A stretch of DNA of 64,000 nucleotides from an uncultured Lachnospiraceae bacterium (GCA_910587635.1 CAJUNB010000027.1:90524-154523), one strand, 5' to 3'. Positions 7,248 through 16,922 are shown, counted from the first letter of the stretch. The notes: generated by a model not told the origin, from the letters alone. Numbers and translations: made by a program.

Positions 7248-8255
7248 TCAGTTGGCCCCATACAGTTTTTTCCATGTGGCACCTTTGGCAGTCAGTATGC
7301 CATCCTGATTTTTGACAGATGATTTTACCACATTGGATTGATACAGTTTGATTGCCTTGCACATCCCGTTTCCAAAGACAGGGACTTTGTTCTCATCGGC
7401 TTCAATGCTGCCTGTATAATATCCCAGTGCCTGCATATATCGCTCCAGAGGTGTTACAATGGCATGGGTCTGATTTTGAGACATGCTGACTGTCACTGTC
7501 TTACTTAATATCTCTGTTGCTCTGGCTGTCGCAGAGACTCCCCATATCTCCCGGCTGTCTTTGATAAAATCTGATAAATGATAATCGACTTTCTCCTCCG
7601 GAACACTGTCCACAGATGCCTCAATGTCCACATACCACAAATTCAGGTCGACATGACCGTCAATACCATCCACACGTCCCATTGAAGTATACTGCCATCC
7701 GTACCTCTCACCGTCAAAATTTGTTGGAGTTTTTTCCATATTCACAGGATCTGTGATCTTCATTTCTTTTTTGTTTCCATTATAGTATCTCGCTTCCCAT
7801 CCTTTTCGATACTGAGGTTTTACATATTCTATTATTTTATCAAGATGTCTGTCATAATAGGCCATACCAAAATAAACCCCAAATTCACATCCTCCCTCTG
7901 TGATGACATCTCCAAACGTATTGATAATATCTGCAGCCCGTCTGTCAGTAGGCAAACTTTTATCTTCATAATCCAGCCAGACAAAAGGGTGCCTGTCAGG
8001 ACCGAGAATCTTTAAAATTTTTGCGGCATCCGACGCTGCTTTGTCGATGTCCGCCGCATAGGTATAATGATATACTCCCTGTACAGGAACTCCCGCTGCC
8101 AGACATCCCGCCCAATTTTTTTCAAATTGGTGATCGGGCGTCATGTCTTTTCTGGCAACTTTCAGAATCGCAAATTCTATTCCTGCCGCTTTTACTTTTT
8201 TCCAGTCAATGAGCCCCTGATAGGATGATACATCTATGCCTCTGTATATTTTCAT
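7248..8255 (-). CDS. GH25 family lysozyme (endolysin-like)
   Basis: A 335-residue glycoside hydrolase family 25 muramidase, which cleaves the beta-1,4 bond between N-acetylmuramic acid and N-acetylglucosamine in peptidoglycan. The catalytic barrel covers residues 1 to about 215: GIDVSSYQG with Asp8, then VWLDYED with Asp95 and Glu97. The last 90 residues (with MQALGYYTGSIEAD and AIKLYQ) resemble a peptidoglycan-binding domain of the PG_binding_1 type. There is no signal peptide, so export would need a holin, lysis or an unusual route, as with phage endolysins. The start follows AGGGGG. It stands alone between the BFD-like gene and two tRNA genes, with no phage genes around it. Confidence 0.9.
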   Translation of the reverse strand: MKIYRGIDVSSYQGLIDWKKVKAAGIEFAILKVARKDMTPDHQFEKNWAGCLAAGVPVQGVYHYTYAADIDKAASDAAKILKILGPDRHPFVWLDYEDKSLPTDRRAADIINTFGDVITEGGCEFGVYFGMAYYDRHLDKIIEYVKPQYRKGWEARYYNGNKKEMKITDPVNMEKTPTNFDGERYGWQYTSMGRVDGIDGHVDLNLWYVDIEASVDSVPEEKVDYHLSDFIKDSREIWGVSATARATEILSKTVTVSMSQNQTHAIVTPLERYMQALGYYTGSIEADENKVPVFGNGMCKAIKLYQSNVVKSSVKNQDGILTAKGATWKKLYGAN

Positions 8256-8361
8256 CGCTTCCCCCTGTTCACTGAAAGTAGTATCTGTTTCTTAATATCA
8301 TATGCAGCCATAGTATTCCTGTCATAATGAGAAAATACGATAGAGAAAATAAAAAAATTAC

Positions 8362-8391
8362 TTGACAAGCTATAGAAAATAATAGTATACT
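8362..8391 (+). promoter_or_regulatory. Promoter of the tRNA-Val/tRNA-Met operon
   Basis: TTGACA (8362-8367) and TATACT (8386-8391), spacer 18, about 40 bases upstream of the first tRNA. Confidence 0.75.
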
Positions 8392-8430
8392 AACAAAGTG
8401 GGTTGCGGAGATTACATAGCCTGTATGAAT

Positions 8431-8503
8431 GGGATCTTAGCTCAGCTGGGAGAGCATCTGCCTTACAAGCAGAGGGTCATAGGTTCGAGCCCTATAGGTC
8501 CCA
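8431..8503 (+). tRNA. tRNA-Val (anticodon TAC)
   Basis: A 73-base cloverleaf. The acceptor stem GGGATCT pairs with AGGTCCC, the discriminator is A, the anticodon loop is CTTACAA, and the T loop is GGTTCGAGCC. CCA is not fully encoded. It is cotranscribed with the following tRNA. Confidence 0.95.
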
Positions 8504-8526
8504 CTCATTTTCACAATATCATATAT

Positions 8527-8600
8527 GGCGAGATAGCTCAGTTGGCTAGAGCATGCGGTTCATACCCGCAGTGTCGAGGGTTCAAATCCCCCTCTCGCTA
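8527..8600 (+). tRNA. tRNA-Met (anticodon CAT), elongator type
   Basis: A 74-base cloverleaf with acceptor GGCGAGA pairing to TCTCGCT (one G-U pair), anticodon loop TTCATAC and T loop GGTTCAAATCC. The paired first base argues for the elongator form rather than initiator. An Ile tRNA with modified CAT cannot be fully excluded. Confidence 0.9.
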
Positions 8601-8604
8601 TTGA

Positions 8605-8640
8605 AAAAAGTCTGGAAATAAAATTTCCAGACTTTCTTTT
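8605..8640 (+). terminator. Terminator of the tRNA operon
   Basis: AAAGTCTGGAAA and TTTCCAGACTTT form a perfect hairpin followed by CTTTT. Confidence 0.85.
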
Positions 8641-8782
8641 CTTCTGCCCTATTAAGTGCTGTGTCAGTTTCTGGAGGTATAATTGCCTGCACAGAATGGT
8701 AAAATGTTTCATATCCAAGATCAGGAGAGGGGGTTGCGGTTTCGTCTTCATAATTTATCTCCATTTTCCTGTCTGATTGATA

Positions 8783-8811
8783 TTGACTAATCTGATAACT
8801 CTCGCTATCCT
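8783..8811 (+). promoter_or_regulatory. Promoter of the SPFH protein gene
   Basis: TTGACT (8783-8788) and TATCCT (8806-8811), spacer 17, ending 32 bases before the start codon. Confidence 0.5.
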
Positions 8812-8843
8812 AATAGTATATCAGATATAAGGGAGAAAAGAAA

Positions 8844-9977
8844 ATGGCATTAGGAATGGATATCATAAAAATAATCAAATACGAAGGACCGAATACAAAC
8901 GAAGTTCTCGTATGGAAGCACCCTGCGGAGAATTTCAACACCACCAGCCAGCTGATTGTACATGAATCCCAGACTGCGATACTGTTTCGGGACGGGCAGG
9001 CACTGGATATGTTTGGCCCCGGGCGACACACGCTGGAAACGGAAAATATCCCACTGCTCAGACGTATTATCAATATTCCTACCGGCGGAAAGACTCCCTT
9101 TCGCTGTGAAGTATATTTTATCAATAAAGTAGATGTCCTGGATGTTCTCTGGGGAACTTCCCAGCCCATGCCCATTCAGGATCCTGTATATCATATTATT
9201 CTGCCAGTACGGGCAAACGGCCAGTTTGGACTACATATTACGAACAGCCGCCAGCTGCTTGTCAGACTGATCGGTACTACCAGTGACCTGACCAAAAAGA
9301 GAGTGGCCGAACTGTTCCGGGGAATCCTTATGTCCAAAGCCAAAAATCTGATCGCGGATCTGATCACTGAAAATCAGATCAGTTTCGTGGAAATCCACAG
9401 TCACTTGAATGAAATATCGGATAGAATCAAAGAACAGGTATCCCCCCTCTATGCCGACTACGGAATGGAAATTATCAACTTTTTTGTCAATTCCATCTCA
9501 GTCCCGGAAAACGATCCGGGGTATATCCAGATACGCTCTGCACTTGCCAAAGCCAAAGAAACAGAACTCCTGGCAAAGGGAGAAAAAGCCCAGATGGATA
9601 TTCTCGGCTATAATTATCAGCAAAAACGAACTTTTGATATGCTGGACAAAGCCGCCCAGAATGAAGGCGGCGGTTCCGGCGTCATCGGCGCAGGCATCGG
9701 CATGGGAATGGGCGTAGGCATCGGCAATATGGTAGGCAGCGCTGTCGGAAACGCTATGGACAGCGCAGGCATCGGCGGCGCTCTCTTTTCTGATACCCCT
9801 AAAGCAAGATCGTCTTATTCCGGTCAGATTCATTGTCCTTCCTGCCGGACACTTCTCCCGCAGGGAGCCAGATTCTGCTTTGAGTGTGGTACAAAAATAG
9901 CAGAAAAATGCCCCGAATGTGGTGCGCAATTACCTTCCGGGGCAAAATTCTGTCTGGAATGTGGCAAGAAAATATAA
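8844..9977 (+). CDS. SPFH domain / double zinc-ribbon protein (YdjI-like)
   Basis: A 377-residue protein of the SPFH (stomatin/prohibitin/flotillin) superfamily, related to the group sometimes called virion core protein or YdjI. Residues 1 to about 260 hold the SPFH-like part with an Ala/Lys-rich helix (RSALAKAKETELLAKGEKAQ). A Gly/Ala/Met-rich linker of about 45 residues follows. The end has two zinc ribbons (CPSC...CFECG and CPECG...CLECG). There is no membrane helix at the N terminus. In Bacillus the YdjI protein belongs to a membrane-stress response; that role here is only an inference. The gene has its own promoter and is convergent with argS. Confidence 0.85.
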   Translation: MALGMDIIKIIKYEGPNTNEVLVWKHPAENFNTTSQLIVHESQTAILFRDGQALDMFGPGRHTLETENIPLLRRIINIPTGGKTPFRCEVYFINKVDVLDVLWGTSQPMPIQDPVYHIILPVRANGQFGLHITNSRQLLVRLIGTTSDLTKKRVAELFRGILMSKAKNLIADLITENQISFVEIHSHLNEISDRIKEQVSPLYADYGMEIINFFVNSISVPENDPGYIQIRSALAKAKETELLAKGEKAQMDILGYNYQQKRTFDMLDKAAQNEGGGSGVIGAGIGMGMGVGIGNMVGSAVGNAMDSAGIGGALFSDTPKARSSYSGQIHCPSCRTLLPQGARFCFECGTKIAEKCPECGAQLPSGAKFCLECGKKI

Positions 9978-9995
9978 TTCTTACCATTTGCATTC

Positions 9996-11762
9996 TTACA
10001 TTCTCTCTGGAGCTGAAAAGCCAAGCAGGTCGATGCATGTCTCCAGCACATTTTCAGTCAACAATAAAAGGGCGATCCAACCGCTCTTTTTTCTTTTATC
10101 CTCTTCTGTCAGAATTTTCGTCTCATGATAAAAACGGTTGAAGGCATTCGCCATATCATAGATATAGGCACATATTTTATGTGGCGCTGCCTCTTCATGG
10201 GCGGATTCTATCGTTGCCTGGAAACCTGCCAGATGCATCATCAGATCTTTCTCTGAACTGCCAGACGCCTCCCGGAGAGTAACTGTCCTCAGATTTCCTC
10301 CCAGCTCTGCATACTTCCTCAGGATCGATTTGATACGGGCTATCGTATATAAAATATAGGGGCCGGTGTCTCCCTCTGAAGAGCTGAACTTCTCCACATC
10401 AAAAATATAGTCTTTGGAAGCCTGATTGGACAGATCCCCATATTTCACAGCGGCAAGAGCCACCTGCCCGGCTGTCCGTTTTGCCTCTTCTTTGGACATG
10501 TCAGGATTTTCTCTGATCTTTTCATACATCTGGGTATTGATTTCCTCCACAAGTGTCTCCAGGCGCATCACACCGCCCTCTCTCGTCTTGAAAGGCTTCC
10601 CGTCTTTGCCGTTCATCGTACCGAAACCCAGAAATTTCAGTACAGTCTCCGGTTTCACAAGTTTCGTCTTTCTGGCACACCGAAACACCTGCTCGAAATA
10701 CAATTCCTGCCGTTTGTCCACCACATAGATGATCTCATCGGGCTTTATTTTTTCCATCCGCTCCATAATCGTAGCCAGATCTGTCGTATTGTACAGAGAT
10801 GCTCCATCGGACTTCAATATCATACAGGGCGGAATCTCTTTCGTGTCTGTCTCCTCTTTGACATCCACGACAAGTGCCCCTTCACTTTCATGGGCATACC
10901 CTTTCTCCTTCATATAAGTGACCATACCGGGAATGATATCATGTACATCCGATTCTCCTTTCCAAAGATCAAAGGAAACTTTCAGATTTTCATAGTTTTT
11001 CTTCAGATCGGATACAGAAACGGAAATAATCTGCTTCCACAGTGCCCGATAGCCCCGAACGCCGCTCTGCAGCTTATAGGTTGCCTCCATTGCTTTTTCT
11101 TTATAGGCAGGATCTTCTTTTGATTTCCCGCTGGCAGTGGGATAGATCTCTTCCAGCTCAGATATCGTAAAAGGTGCTTCCTCTGGATATTCCCCTGTAT
11201 AAGCTTCATCGAAATAGACAAGCTGCGGCCTTCGTTCTTTCAGTTCTGTTATAATAAGACCCATCTGCAGTCCCCAGTCTCCCAGATGAATATCTCCGAT
11301 GACTTCATGTCCCCGATATCTGGCAATTCGCTTTACGCTTTCCCCGATAATAGCCGAACGCAGATGTCCCACATGGAGCGGTTTTGCCACATTCGGTCCG
11401 CCATAATCAATGACAATCTTCTTTCTTACCGTCGGCTCTTCCAGCCCAAATTTAGGACTTTCCTGCATTTTCCTTACATAGTCTGCAAGAAAGGTTTCCT
11501 TCACTTTCAGATTGATAAATCCCGGAGGCACCGCATCCGCACTGGAAAATACTACGCTTTCCTTCAATTTCTCTGCCACATCATTTGCTATTACAATCGG
11601 TGCCTTTTTATATTTTTTGGCACCCGCCATGGCACCGTTACACTGATATTCACACAGGTCAGGCCGGTTGGAAACAGTCACCCTTCCCAGCTCTTCTTCA
11701 TAACCGGCAGCATCAAACGCCGATTTTACCTCTTTTGATATCAAATCCAAAATCTTTTCCAT
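9996..11762 (-). CDS. argS: Arginyl-tRNA synthetase
   Basis: A 588-residue class I aminoacyl-tRNA synthetase that charges tRNA-Arg with arginine. The N-terminal Add1 domain contains VSNRPDLCEYQCNGAMAGAKK, the HIGH motif reads HVGH in KPLHVGHLRSA, the region around FKTREGGVMRLETL takes the place of KMSKS as in other ArgS enzymes, and the DALR anticodon-binding domain ends near the C terminus. The frame is open far upstream (to 11978), but the ATG at 11762 follows AGAGGAAG and gives normal length; further extension would run into queH. It lies 19 bases after queH. Its only visible tRNA partner here is tRNA-Arg(CCG) at 58 kb. Confidence 0.96.
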   Translation of the reverse strand: MEKILDLISKEVKSAFDAAGYEEELGRVTVSNRPDLCEYQCNGAMAGAKKYKKAPIVIANDVAEKLKESVVFSSADAVPPGFINLKVKETFLADYVRKMQESPKFGLEEPTVRKKIVIDYGGPNVAKPLHVGHLRSAIIGESVKRIARYRGHEVIGDIHLGDWGLQMGLIITELKERRPQLVYFDEAYTGEYPEEAPFTISELEEIYPTASGKSKEDPAYKEKAMEATYKLQSGVRGYRALWKQIISVSVSDLKKNYENLKVSFDLWKGESDVHDIIPGMVTYMKEKGYAHESEGALVVDVKEETDTKEIPPCMILKSDGASLYNTTDLATIMERMEKIKPDEIIYVVDKRQELYFEQVFRCARKTKLVKPETVLKFLGFGTMNGKDGKPFKTREGGVMRLETLVEEINTQMYEKIRENPDMSKEEAKRTAGQVALAAVKYGDLSNQASKDYIFDVEKFSSSEGDTGPYILYTIARIKSILRKYAELGGNLRTVTLREASGSSEKDLMMHLAGFQATIESAHEEAAPHKICAYIYDMANAFNRFYHETKILTEEDKRKKSGWIALLLLTENVLETCIDLLGFSAPERM

Positions 11763-11781
11763 AAAAACTTCCTCTTTCTTC

Positions 11782-12474
11782 CTATATGGGTTTCTTCCCG
11801 GAGTCTTTCTCCGCCTTCGAGAAAACACACCCGCAATAATTCTGTCTGTACAGATCATATTTTCGAGACAGTTCAACAGACTGTTTATATCCCTCTTTTT
11901 TCTTAAAGTCGGAAGGTAAAAATGGTACTTCATACTGCTCTGCCAACTGCTGTCCGATCTCATTGAGAAGCCGGGCATTTTTCAAAGGACTGATCGTCAA
12001 TGTAGTAGTAAAATAATCATAGCTTAGCTCTTTTGCCAGTTTCGCTGTCTCTTCCAGCCGCAGTTGAAAGCATCGCTCACACCGCAGTCCACCTTCCGGA
12101 CATGTCTCCAACCCGGCTGCCAGATTCAGAAAAACTTCCGGCTCATAGGGCGCCTCCTGTATTTCTATGGGAAATACAGATTCCTCTCTCCATGCCGAAA
12201 GGGAAGAGCCATCCTCCTCCAGTATCCCCTGCTGCGCCGCTTCCGTATTCAGCACAGCAATCAGCCGCTTCTGTTCTTCCCTGCGCTTTTCATACTCTGT
12301 TTGCTCCGTAATATTGGAGTTATAATAAAATACAGTTATCCTGAAATACTGTCGCAAATAGATAAGAACATAGCTGCTGCATGGTGCACAACAGCTATGT
12401 AACAGCAGCCTCTTTCCCTTTTTTCCTTCCGCTCCCAATAGGTTATCCAGTTCTTTCTGATAATTCCGGTTCAT
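11782..12474 (-). CDS. queH: Epoxyqueuosine reductase QueH
   Basis: A 230-residue protein of the QueH (former DUF208) family, which reduces epoxyqueuosine to queuosine in tRNA, replacing the cobalamin-dependent QueG. The paired cysteines in LHSCCAPCSSY and the later CERCF and YCGCVF cysteines hold the iron-sulfur cluster and metal. The start is uncertain: a GTG at 12507 would overlap the carB stop as GTGA, while the ATG at 12474 (MNRNYQKEL) matches the usual start of the family. It is probably cotranscribed with carB upstream and argS downstream. No other queuosine genes are seen in the window. Confidence 0.9.
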   Translation of the reverse strand: MNRNYQKELDNLLGAEGKKGKRLLLHSCCAPCSSYVLIYLRQYFRITVFYYNSNITEQTEYEKRREEQKRLIAVLNTEAAQQGILEEDGSSLSAWREESVFPIEIQEAPYEPEVFLNLAAGLETCPEGGLRCERCFQLRLEETAKLAKELSYDYFTTTLTISPLKNARLLNEIGQQLAEQYEVPFLPSDFKKKEGYKQSVELSRKYDLYRQNYCGCVFSKAEKDSGKKPI

Positions 12475-12503
12475 ATCTATTCCATCATCCTCAACCGCCC
12501 AAA

Positions 12504-15500
12504 TCACAGAGAAGCAATATCAATCAATGTCAGAACGTCCGCCTGTGCATTCTCCAGACTCGTGACAAGGGCTCTCGCCGTATCCAGACTCGTCAGACAG
12601 GTGACCCCTGTTTCGATGGCAGTACGCCGAATTAAGAAACCATCCCTTGATTTATCCCGTCCCTGAGTAGGAGTATCGATCACCAGATCGATCTTATGTC
12701 CCAGTATGAGGTCCATCACCGTAGGAGACTCCTGCTGAATCTTATTGACTTTCCGTGCCTTTACGCCGGCCTCCTTGAGAGCCGCTGCCGTACTTCTCGT
12801 GGCATAGATGGTATAGCCCAGCTTTTCAAAACGCCTACTGATCTCGATCGCCTCTCCTTTGTCCGCATCCTTTACCGTGATAATCATCTGACGGTGTTTG
12901 GGCAGATCAATTCCTGCTCCGAGGAATGCTTTGTACAGTGCTTCCCGGAACGTACCGGCGATTCCCAGACATTCTCCCGTGGACTTCATCTCCGGCCCGA
13001 GGCTGATCTCCGCTCCACGTATCTTCTCAAAAGAAAATACCGGCATCTTGATGGCCACATAACCCGCTTCTTTTTGCAGCCCCGGTTCATAGCCAAGCTC
13101 CCGGATGGTCTTCCCGATCATCACCTGCGTCGCCAGATCTACGATAGGAATCCCCGTCACTTTACTGATATAGGGGACCGTCCTGGAAGAACGGGGATTG
13201 ACTTCGATCACATATACTTCATCTCCCATGGCAATAAACTGAATGTTAATGAGTCCCCGCACATGGAGCGCCTTTGCCAGACGTTTTGTATACTCTCCGA
13301 TCTTTTCTTTTACGGCAGCCTCTATTGTATGGGCAGGATAGACAGAAATACTGTCCCCGGAATGGACACCCGTCCGCTCGATATGCTCCATAATACCCGG
13401 AATGAGAATATCCGTACCATCGCATACCGCGTCCACTTCGATTTCTTTTCCCTGCAAATATTTATCCACCAGTATCGGATGATCCTGGGCAATCCGGTTG
13501 ATGATCGCCATAAATTCTTCGATCTCTTTATCATCCACAGCGATCTGCATCCCCTGGCCGCCCAGAACATAAGAAGGCCGTACCAGTACCGGATAACCGA
13601 GCCTGTTTGCCACTGCTTTCGCTTCTTCAGCCGTATAGACAGTCCCTCCAGCCGCCCTGGGAATCTGTGTCTGCTCCAGTATCCGGTCAAACAGCTCCCT
13701 GTCTTCTGCCGCATCCACGTCCTCTGCTTTCGTCCCCAGTATAGGAACTCCCATTTTCATAAGACTCTCTGTCAGTTTAATAGCGGTCTGTCCGCCAAAC
13801 TGTACCACAGCCCCATCCGGTTTTTCCAGATTGACAATATTTTCCACATCCTCCGGCGTAAGTGGCTCGAAATAGAGCTTGTCTGCAATATCGAAATCGG
13901 TACTTACTGTCTCCGGGTTATTATTGACGATAATCGTCTCATATCCGGCCCTGGAAAAAGCCCAGGTAGCATGTACCGAACAGTAATCGAACTCGATTCC
14001 CTGTCCGATTCGAATGGGGCCGGAACCAAGGACAAGTACCTTCTTCCTGCCCATCGTTTCCACTACTTCATTCTCACTGCCAAAACAGGAGTAATAATAA
14101 GGCGTGCTGGCAGCAAACTCCGCCGCACAGGTGTCTACCATTTTAAAGGCGGCTACGATACCGTTATCATAGCGCATCTGTCTGATCTCTTTTTCTGACA
14201 TTCCTGTCAGTCTGGAAATCACATTGTCAGGGAATTCAATTCTTTTTGCCTCTTTCAGCAGTTCCACCGTCAGAGGGCCTTTTTGCAGCGCCTCTTCCAT
14301 TTCCACAAGAATTGCCAGTTTATCGATAAACCATACATCAATCATGGTGATCTCGTGTATTGTCTGATAATCCACGCCTTTGCGTAACGCTTCTGCTATG
14401 ACATAAATCCTCTGATCGTCCACGACCTTCAGCCGTTCTGTCAGTTCCTCAGCAGATAATCCACTGAAATCCACGCTCAACAGACAGTCCACATGCTGCT
14501 CCAGAGAACGAATCGCCTTCATCAGGGCCCCTTCAAAATTCTGGCAGATGCTCATGACCTCTCCTGTGGCCTTCATCTGGGTAGTCAGTGTACGCTTTGC
14601 CGTAATAAATTTGTCAAAGGGAAGCCTTGGCAGCTTGACAACACAGTAATCCAGCGCCGGTTCAAAACTGGCGTAGGTCTTGCCCGTAATGGAATTTTTG
14701 ATCTCATCCAGCGTATAGCCAAGGGCAATTTTAGCCGCCACTTTTGCGATGGGATATCCCGTTGCCTTGCTGGCAAGCGCGGAAGAACGGCTGACCCGGG
14801 GATTGACTTCGATCACACAGTATTCAAAACTGGTAGGATGCAGTGCGAACTGTACATTACACCCTCCTGTAATTTCCAACTCACTGATAATATTCAGCGC
14901 CGAGCTGCGCAGCATCTGATATTCTTTATCTCCCAGCGTCTGAGAGGGTGCTACGACGATACTGTCTCCCGTATGTACACCCACCGGGTCGATATTTTCC
15001 ATATTACATACGGTAATGCAGTTACCGACACTGTCCCGCATGACCTCATACTCGATCTCTTTCCAGCCCGCGATACAGCGCTCCACGAGTACCTGTCCCA
15101 CTCTGGAAAGCCGCAGACCATTGGCCAGTATCTCTTCCAGCTCGATCTGATTGTGGGCGATACCGCCGCCGCTTCCTCCCAGTGTATAGGCCGGACGAAG
15201 CACCACCGGATAACCGATCTGGCCTACAAAGGCAATACCATCCTCGATGTTTTCCACTACTTTGGAAGCCGCACAGGGTTCCCCGATCTTCTCCATCGTA
15301 TCTTTGAATTCCTGTCGGTCCTCTGCCTTCCTGATAGTAGCAGCCGTCGTCCCAAGTAATGTCACATTGTGAGCCTTCAAAAAACCGGACTCCTCCAGCT
15401 CCATACCCAGGTTCAGACCCGCCTGTCCCCCCAGCGTAGGCAGAATACTGTCCGGTTTTTCCTTTTCAATCAGGCGTTTCAACACTTCCACTGTCAGCGG

Positions 15501-15701
15501 TTCGATATAGACTCTGTCCGCAATATCTTTATCCGTCATAATCGTAGCCGGATTGGAATTAATCAGTACGACTTCAACGCCTTCCTCTTTCAGGGAACGG
15601 CATGCCTGCGTTCCCGCATAATCAAACTCAGCCGCCTGTCCGATGACGATAGGACCGGAACCGATCACCAGTACCTTTTTCACATTTGGATTTTTAGGCA
15701 T
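12504..15701 (-). CDS. carB: Carbamoyl-phosphate synthase large subunit
   Basis: A 1065-residue subunit that makes carbamoyl phosphate from bicarbonate, ATP and ammonia delivered by CarA. Two homologous ATP-grasp halves are visible. The first opens with KKVLVIGSGPIVIGQAAEFD, the second with KKVLVLGSGPIRIGQGIEFD near residue 555. Each contains the RPSY/RPAY and VEVNPR or IEVNPR loops. The C-terminal MGS-like domain holds the allosteric region. The start overlaps the carA stop by 8 bases, which indicates translational coupling. The product feeds both pyrimidine synthesis and arginine synthesis; no separate arginine-specific pair is visible. Confidence 0.98.
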   Translation of the reverse strand: MPKNPNVKKVLVIGSGPIVIGQAAEFDYAGTQACRSLKEEGVEVVLINSNPATIMTDKDIADRVYIEPLTVEVLKRLIEKEKPDSILPTLGGQAGLNLGMELEESGFLKAHNVTLLGTTAATIRKAEDRQEFKDTMEKIGEPCAASKVVENIEDGIAFVGQIGYPVVLRPAYTLGGSGGGIAHNQIELEEILANGLRLSRVGQVLVERCIAGWKEIEYEVMRDSVGNCITVCNMENIDPVGVHTGDSIVVAPSQTLGDKEYQMLRSSALNIISELEITGGCNVQFALHPTSFEYCVIEVNPRVSRSSALASKATGYPIAKVAAKIALGYTLDEIKNSITGKTYASFEPALDYCVVKLPRLPFDKFITAKRTLTTQMKATGEVMSICQNFEGALMKAIRSLEQHVDCLLSVDFSGLSAEELTERLKVVDDQRIYVIAEALRKGVDYQTIHEITMIDVWFIDKLAILVEMEEALQKGPLTVELLKEAKRIEFPDNVISRLTGMSEKEIRQMRYDNGIVAAFKMVDTCAAEFAASTPYYYSCFGSENEVVETMGRKKVLVLGSGPIRIGQGIEFDYCSVHATWAFSRAGYETIIVNNNPETVSTDFDIADKLYFEPLTPEDVENIVNLEKPDGAVVQFGGQTAIKLTESLMKMGVPILGTKAEDVDAAEDRELFDRILEQTQIPRAAGGTVYTAEEAKAVANRLGYPVLVRPSYVLGGQGMQIAVDDKEIEEFMAIINRIAQDHPILVDKYLQGKEIEVDAVCDGTDILIPGIMEHIERTGVHSGDSISVYPAHTIEAAVKEKIGEYTKRLAKALHVRGLINIQFIAMGDEVYVIEVNPRSSRTVPYISKVTGIPIVDLATQVMIGKTIRELGYEPGLQKEAGYVAIKMPVFSFEKIRGAEISLGPEMKSTGECLGIAGTFREALYKAFLGAGIDLPKHRQMIITVKDADKGEAIEISRRFEKLGYTIYATRSTAAALKEAGVKARKVNKIQQESPTVMDLILGHKIDLVIDTPTQGRDKSRDGFLIRRTAIETGVTCLTSLDTARALVTSLENAQADVLTLIDIASL

Positions 15702-16869
15702 TCTTTCCCACCTCCATCATCGCAATAAAACGGTCAAACAGATAACCGGAATCCTGGGGGCCTGGGCAGGCCTCAGGATGATACTGTACCGTAAAAATAT
15801 TTTTTCCAATATAGGTAAGTCCTTCACACGTGCCGTCATTGGCATTTACAAAAGCCGGGACAGCAATATCCGGGTCCAGTCTGTCCATATCTACTACATA
15901 ACCATGGTTCTGAGAAGAAATATACACATTCCCTGTCTGCAAATCCTTCACCGGATGATTTCCTCCTCTGTGTCCGTATTTCAGCTTATAAGTATCCGCG
16001 CCGGTGGCGAGAGCCATCAACTGATGCCCCAGACAGATGGCAAAAATCGGCACATCCGATTCATACAGCTTCCTGATCTCATCTATGATGCCAGTACATT
16101 CCTTTGGGTCTCCCGGGCCGTTGGACAGCATGATGCCATCCGGCCCGTCTGACAGTATCTCCTCCGCCTTTGTCAGGGCCGGATATACCGTCACATCAAT
16201 ACCCCTCTTTGCCAGAGAATCTGCAATATTGTATTTGGTGCCCAGGTCCAGAAGTGCCACCCGCTTACCCTTTCCATTCAGTTCTCTTACCAGTGTCGGC
16301 TTTTTCTCCTTCTCTCCCGTATAGACCGCACTGCCAGATATCGGTCCATTTTCTTTCAGGTCTCTGGATCCTTTTACTTCATATCTTTCTGTACAGGTTA
16401 CTCTTTCTACCACCTTGCCCGTGGTATAAGCTCTCAATTTTGGAAGTATCTCATCGATATGATAGTTTTCATCTGTGGTAATCATACCGTTCATTGTTCC
16501 CTTTTCCCGCAGTAGCTTCGTCAGTGCCCGGGTGTCGATTCCTGCAATACCCGGCACTTCATTTTCTTCCAGAAACTGCTGAATCGTCATATCACACCGG
16601 AAATTACTGGGTATCCGGGAAAGTTCCCTCACGATAAACCCATCGGGCCAGGGACGCCTGGATTCCATGTCTTCTCTGCAAACGCCATAATTCCCGATCA
16701 GGGGATATGTCATGCATACTGCCTGTCCTGCATAGGACGGGTCCGTGAGCACTTCCAGATACCCTGCCATCGATGTGTTAAATACGATCTCACTGATAAT
16801 TTCTCTGTCGGCTCCGATATGAGTTCCCTCAAATACAGTGCCGTCTTCCAAAATTAAGAATGCTTTCAT
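15694..16869 (-). CDS. carA: Carbamoyl-phosphate synthase small subunit
   Basis: A 391-residue glutamine amidotransferase subunit that hydrolyses glutamine and channels ammonia to CarB. The N-terminal domain begins with AFLILEDGTVFEGTHIGA; the class I glutaminase domain has the nucleophile in FAICLGHQLMALA and the His/Glu pair in VQYHPEACPGPQD. It is somewhat longer than the usual 350-380 residues because of an inserted stretch around residues 180-205 (GSAVYTGEKEKKPTLVRE). AGGAGG lies 6 bases upstream of the ATG. Upstream, instead of an attenuator, there is a repeat cluster; I saw no PyrR or ARG box. Confidence 0.98.
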   Translation of the reverse strand: MKAFLILEDGTVFEGTHIGADREIISEIVFNTSMAGYLEVLTDPSYAGQAVCMTYPLIGNYGVCREDMESRRPWPDGFIVRELSRIPSNFRCDMTIQQFLEENEVPGIAGIDTRALTKLLREKGTMNGMITTDENYHIDEILPKLRAYTTGKVVERVTCTERYEVKGSRDLKENGPISGSAVYTGEKEKKPTLVRELNGKGKRVALLDLGTKYNIADSLAKRGIDVTVYPALTKAEEILSDGPDGIMLSNGPGDPKECTGIIDEIRKLYESDVPIFAICLGHQLMALATGADTYKLKYGHRGGNHPVKDLQTGNVYISSQNHGYVVDMDRLDPDIAVPAFVNANDGTCEGLTYIGKNIFTVQYHPEACPGPQDSGYLFDRFIAMMEVGKNA

Positions 16870-16922
16870 AGTTTCCTCCTGTTTATGCTGTACAGTTACC
16901 GGCGCCCGCCACAGCGCCTGCC

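Noticed and set aside
8398..8751. Short frames over the tRNA-Val/tRNA-Met region on both strands
   Set aside because: They read through tRNA genes and the terminator; the tRNA structures explain the sequence.
8600..8843. Possible small gene between tRNA-Met and the SPFH gene
   Set aside because: Only the tRNA terminator and the SPFH promoter are visible; no frame has a ribosome site.
12696..14198. A 500-codon open frame on the plus strand
   Set aside because: It lies fully antisense to carB, which has both ATP-grasp motifs; the translation is rich in His, Arg and Ile with no family features.
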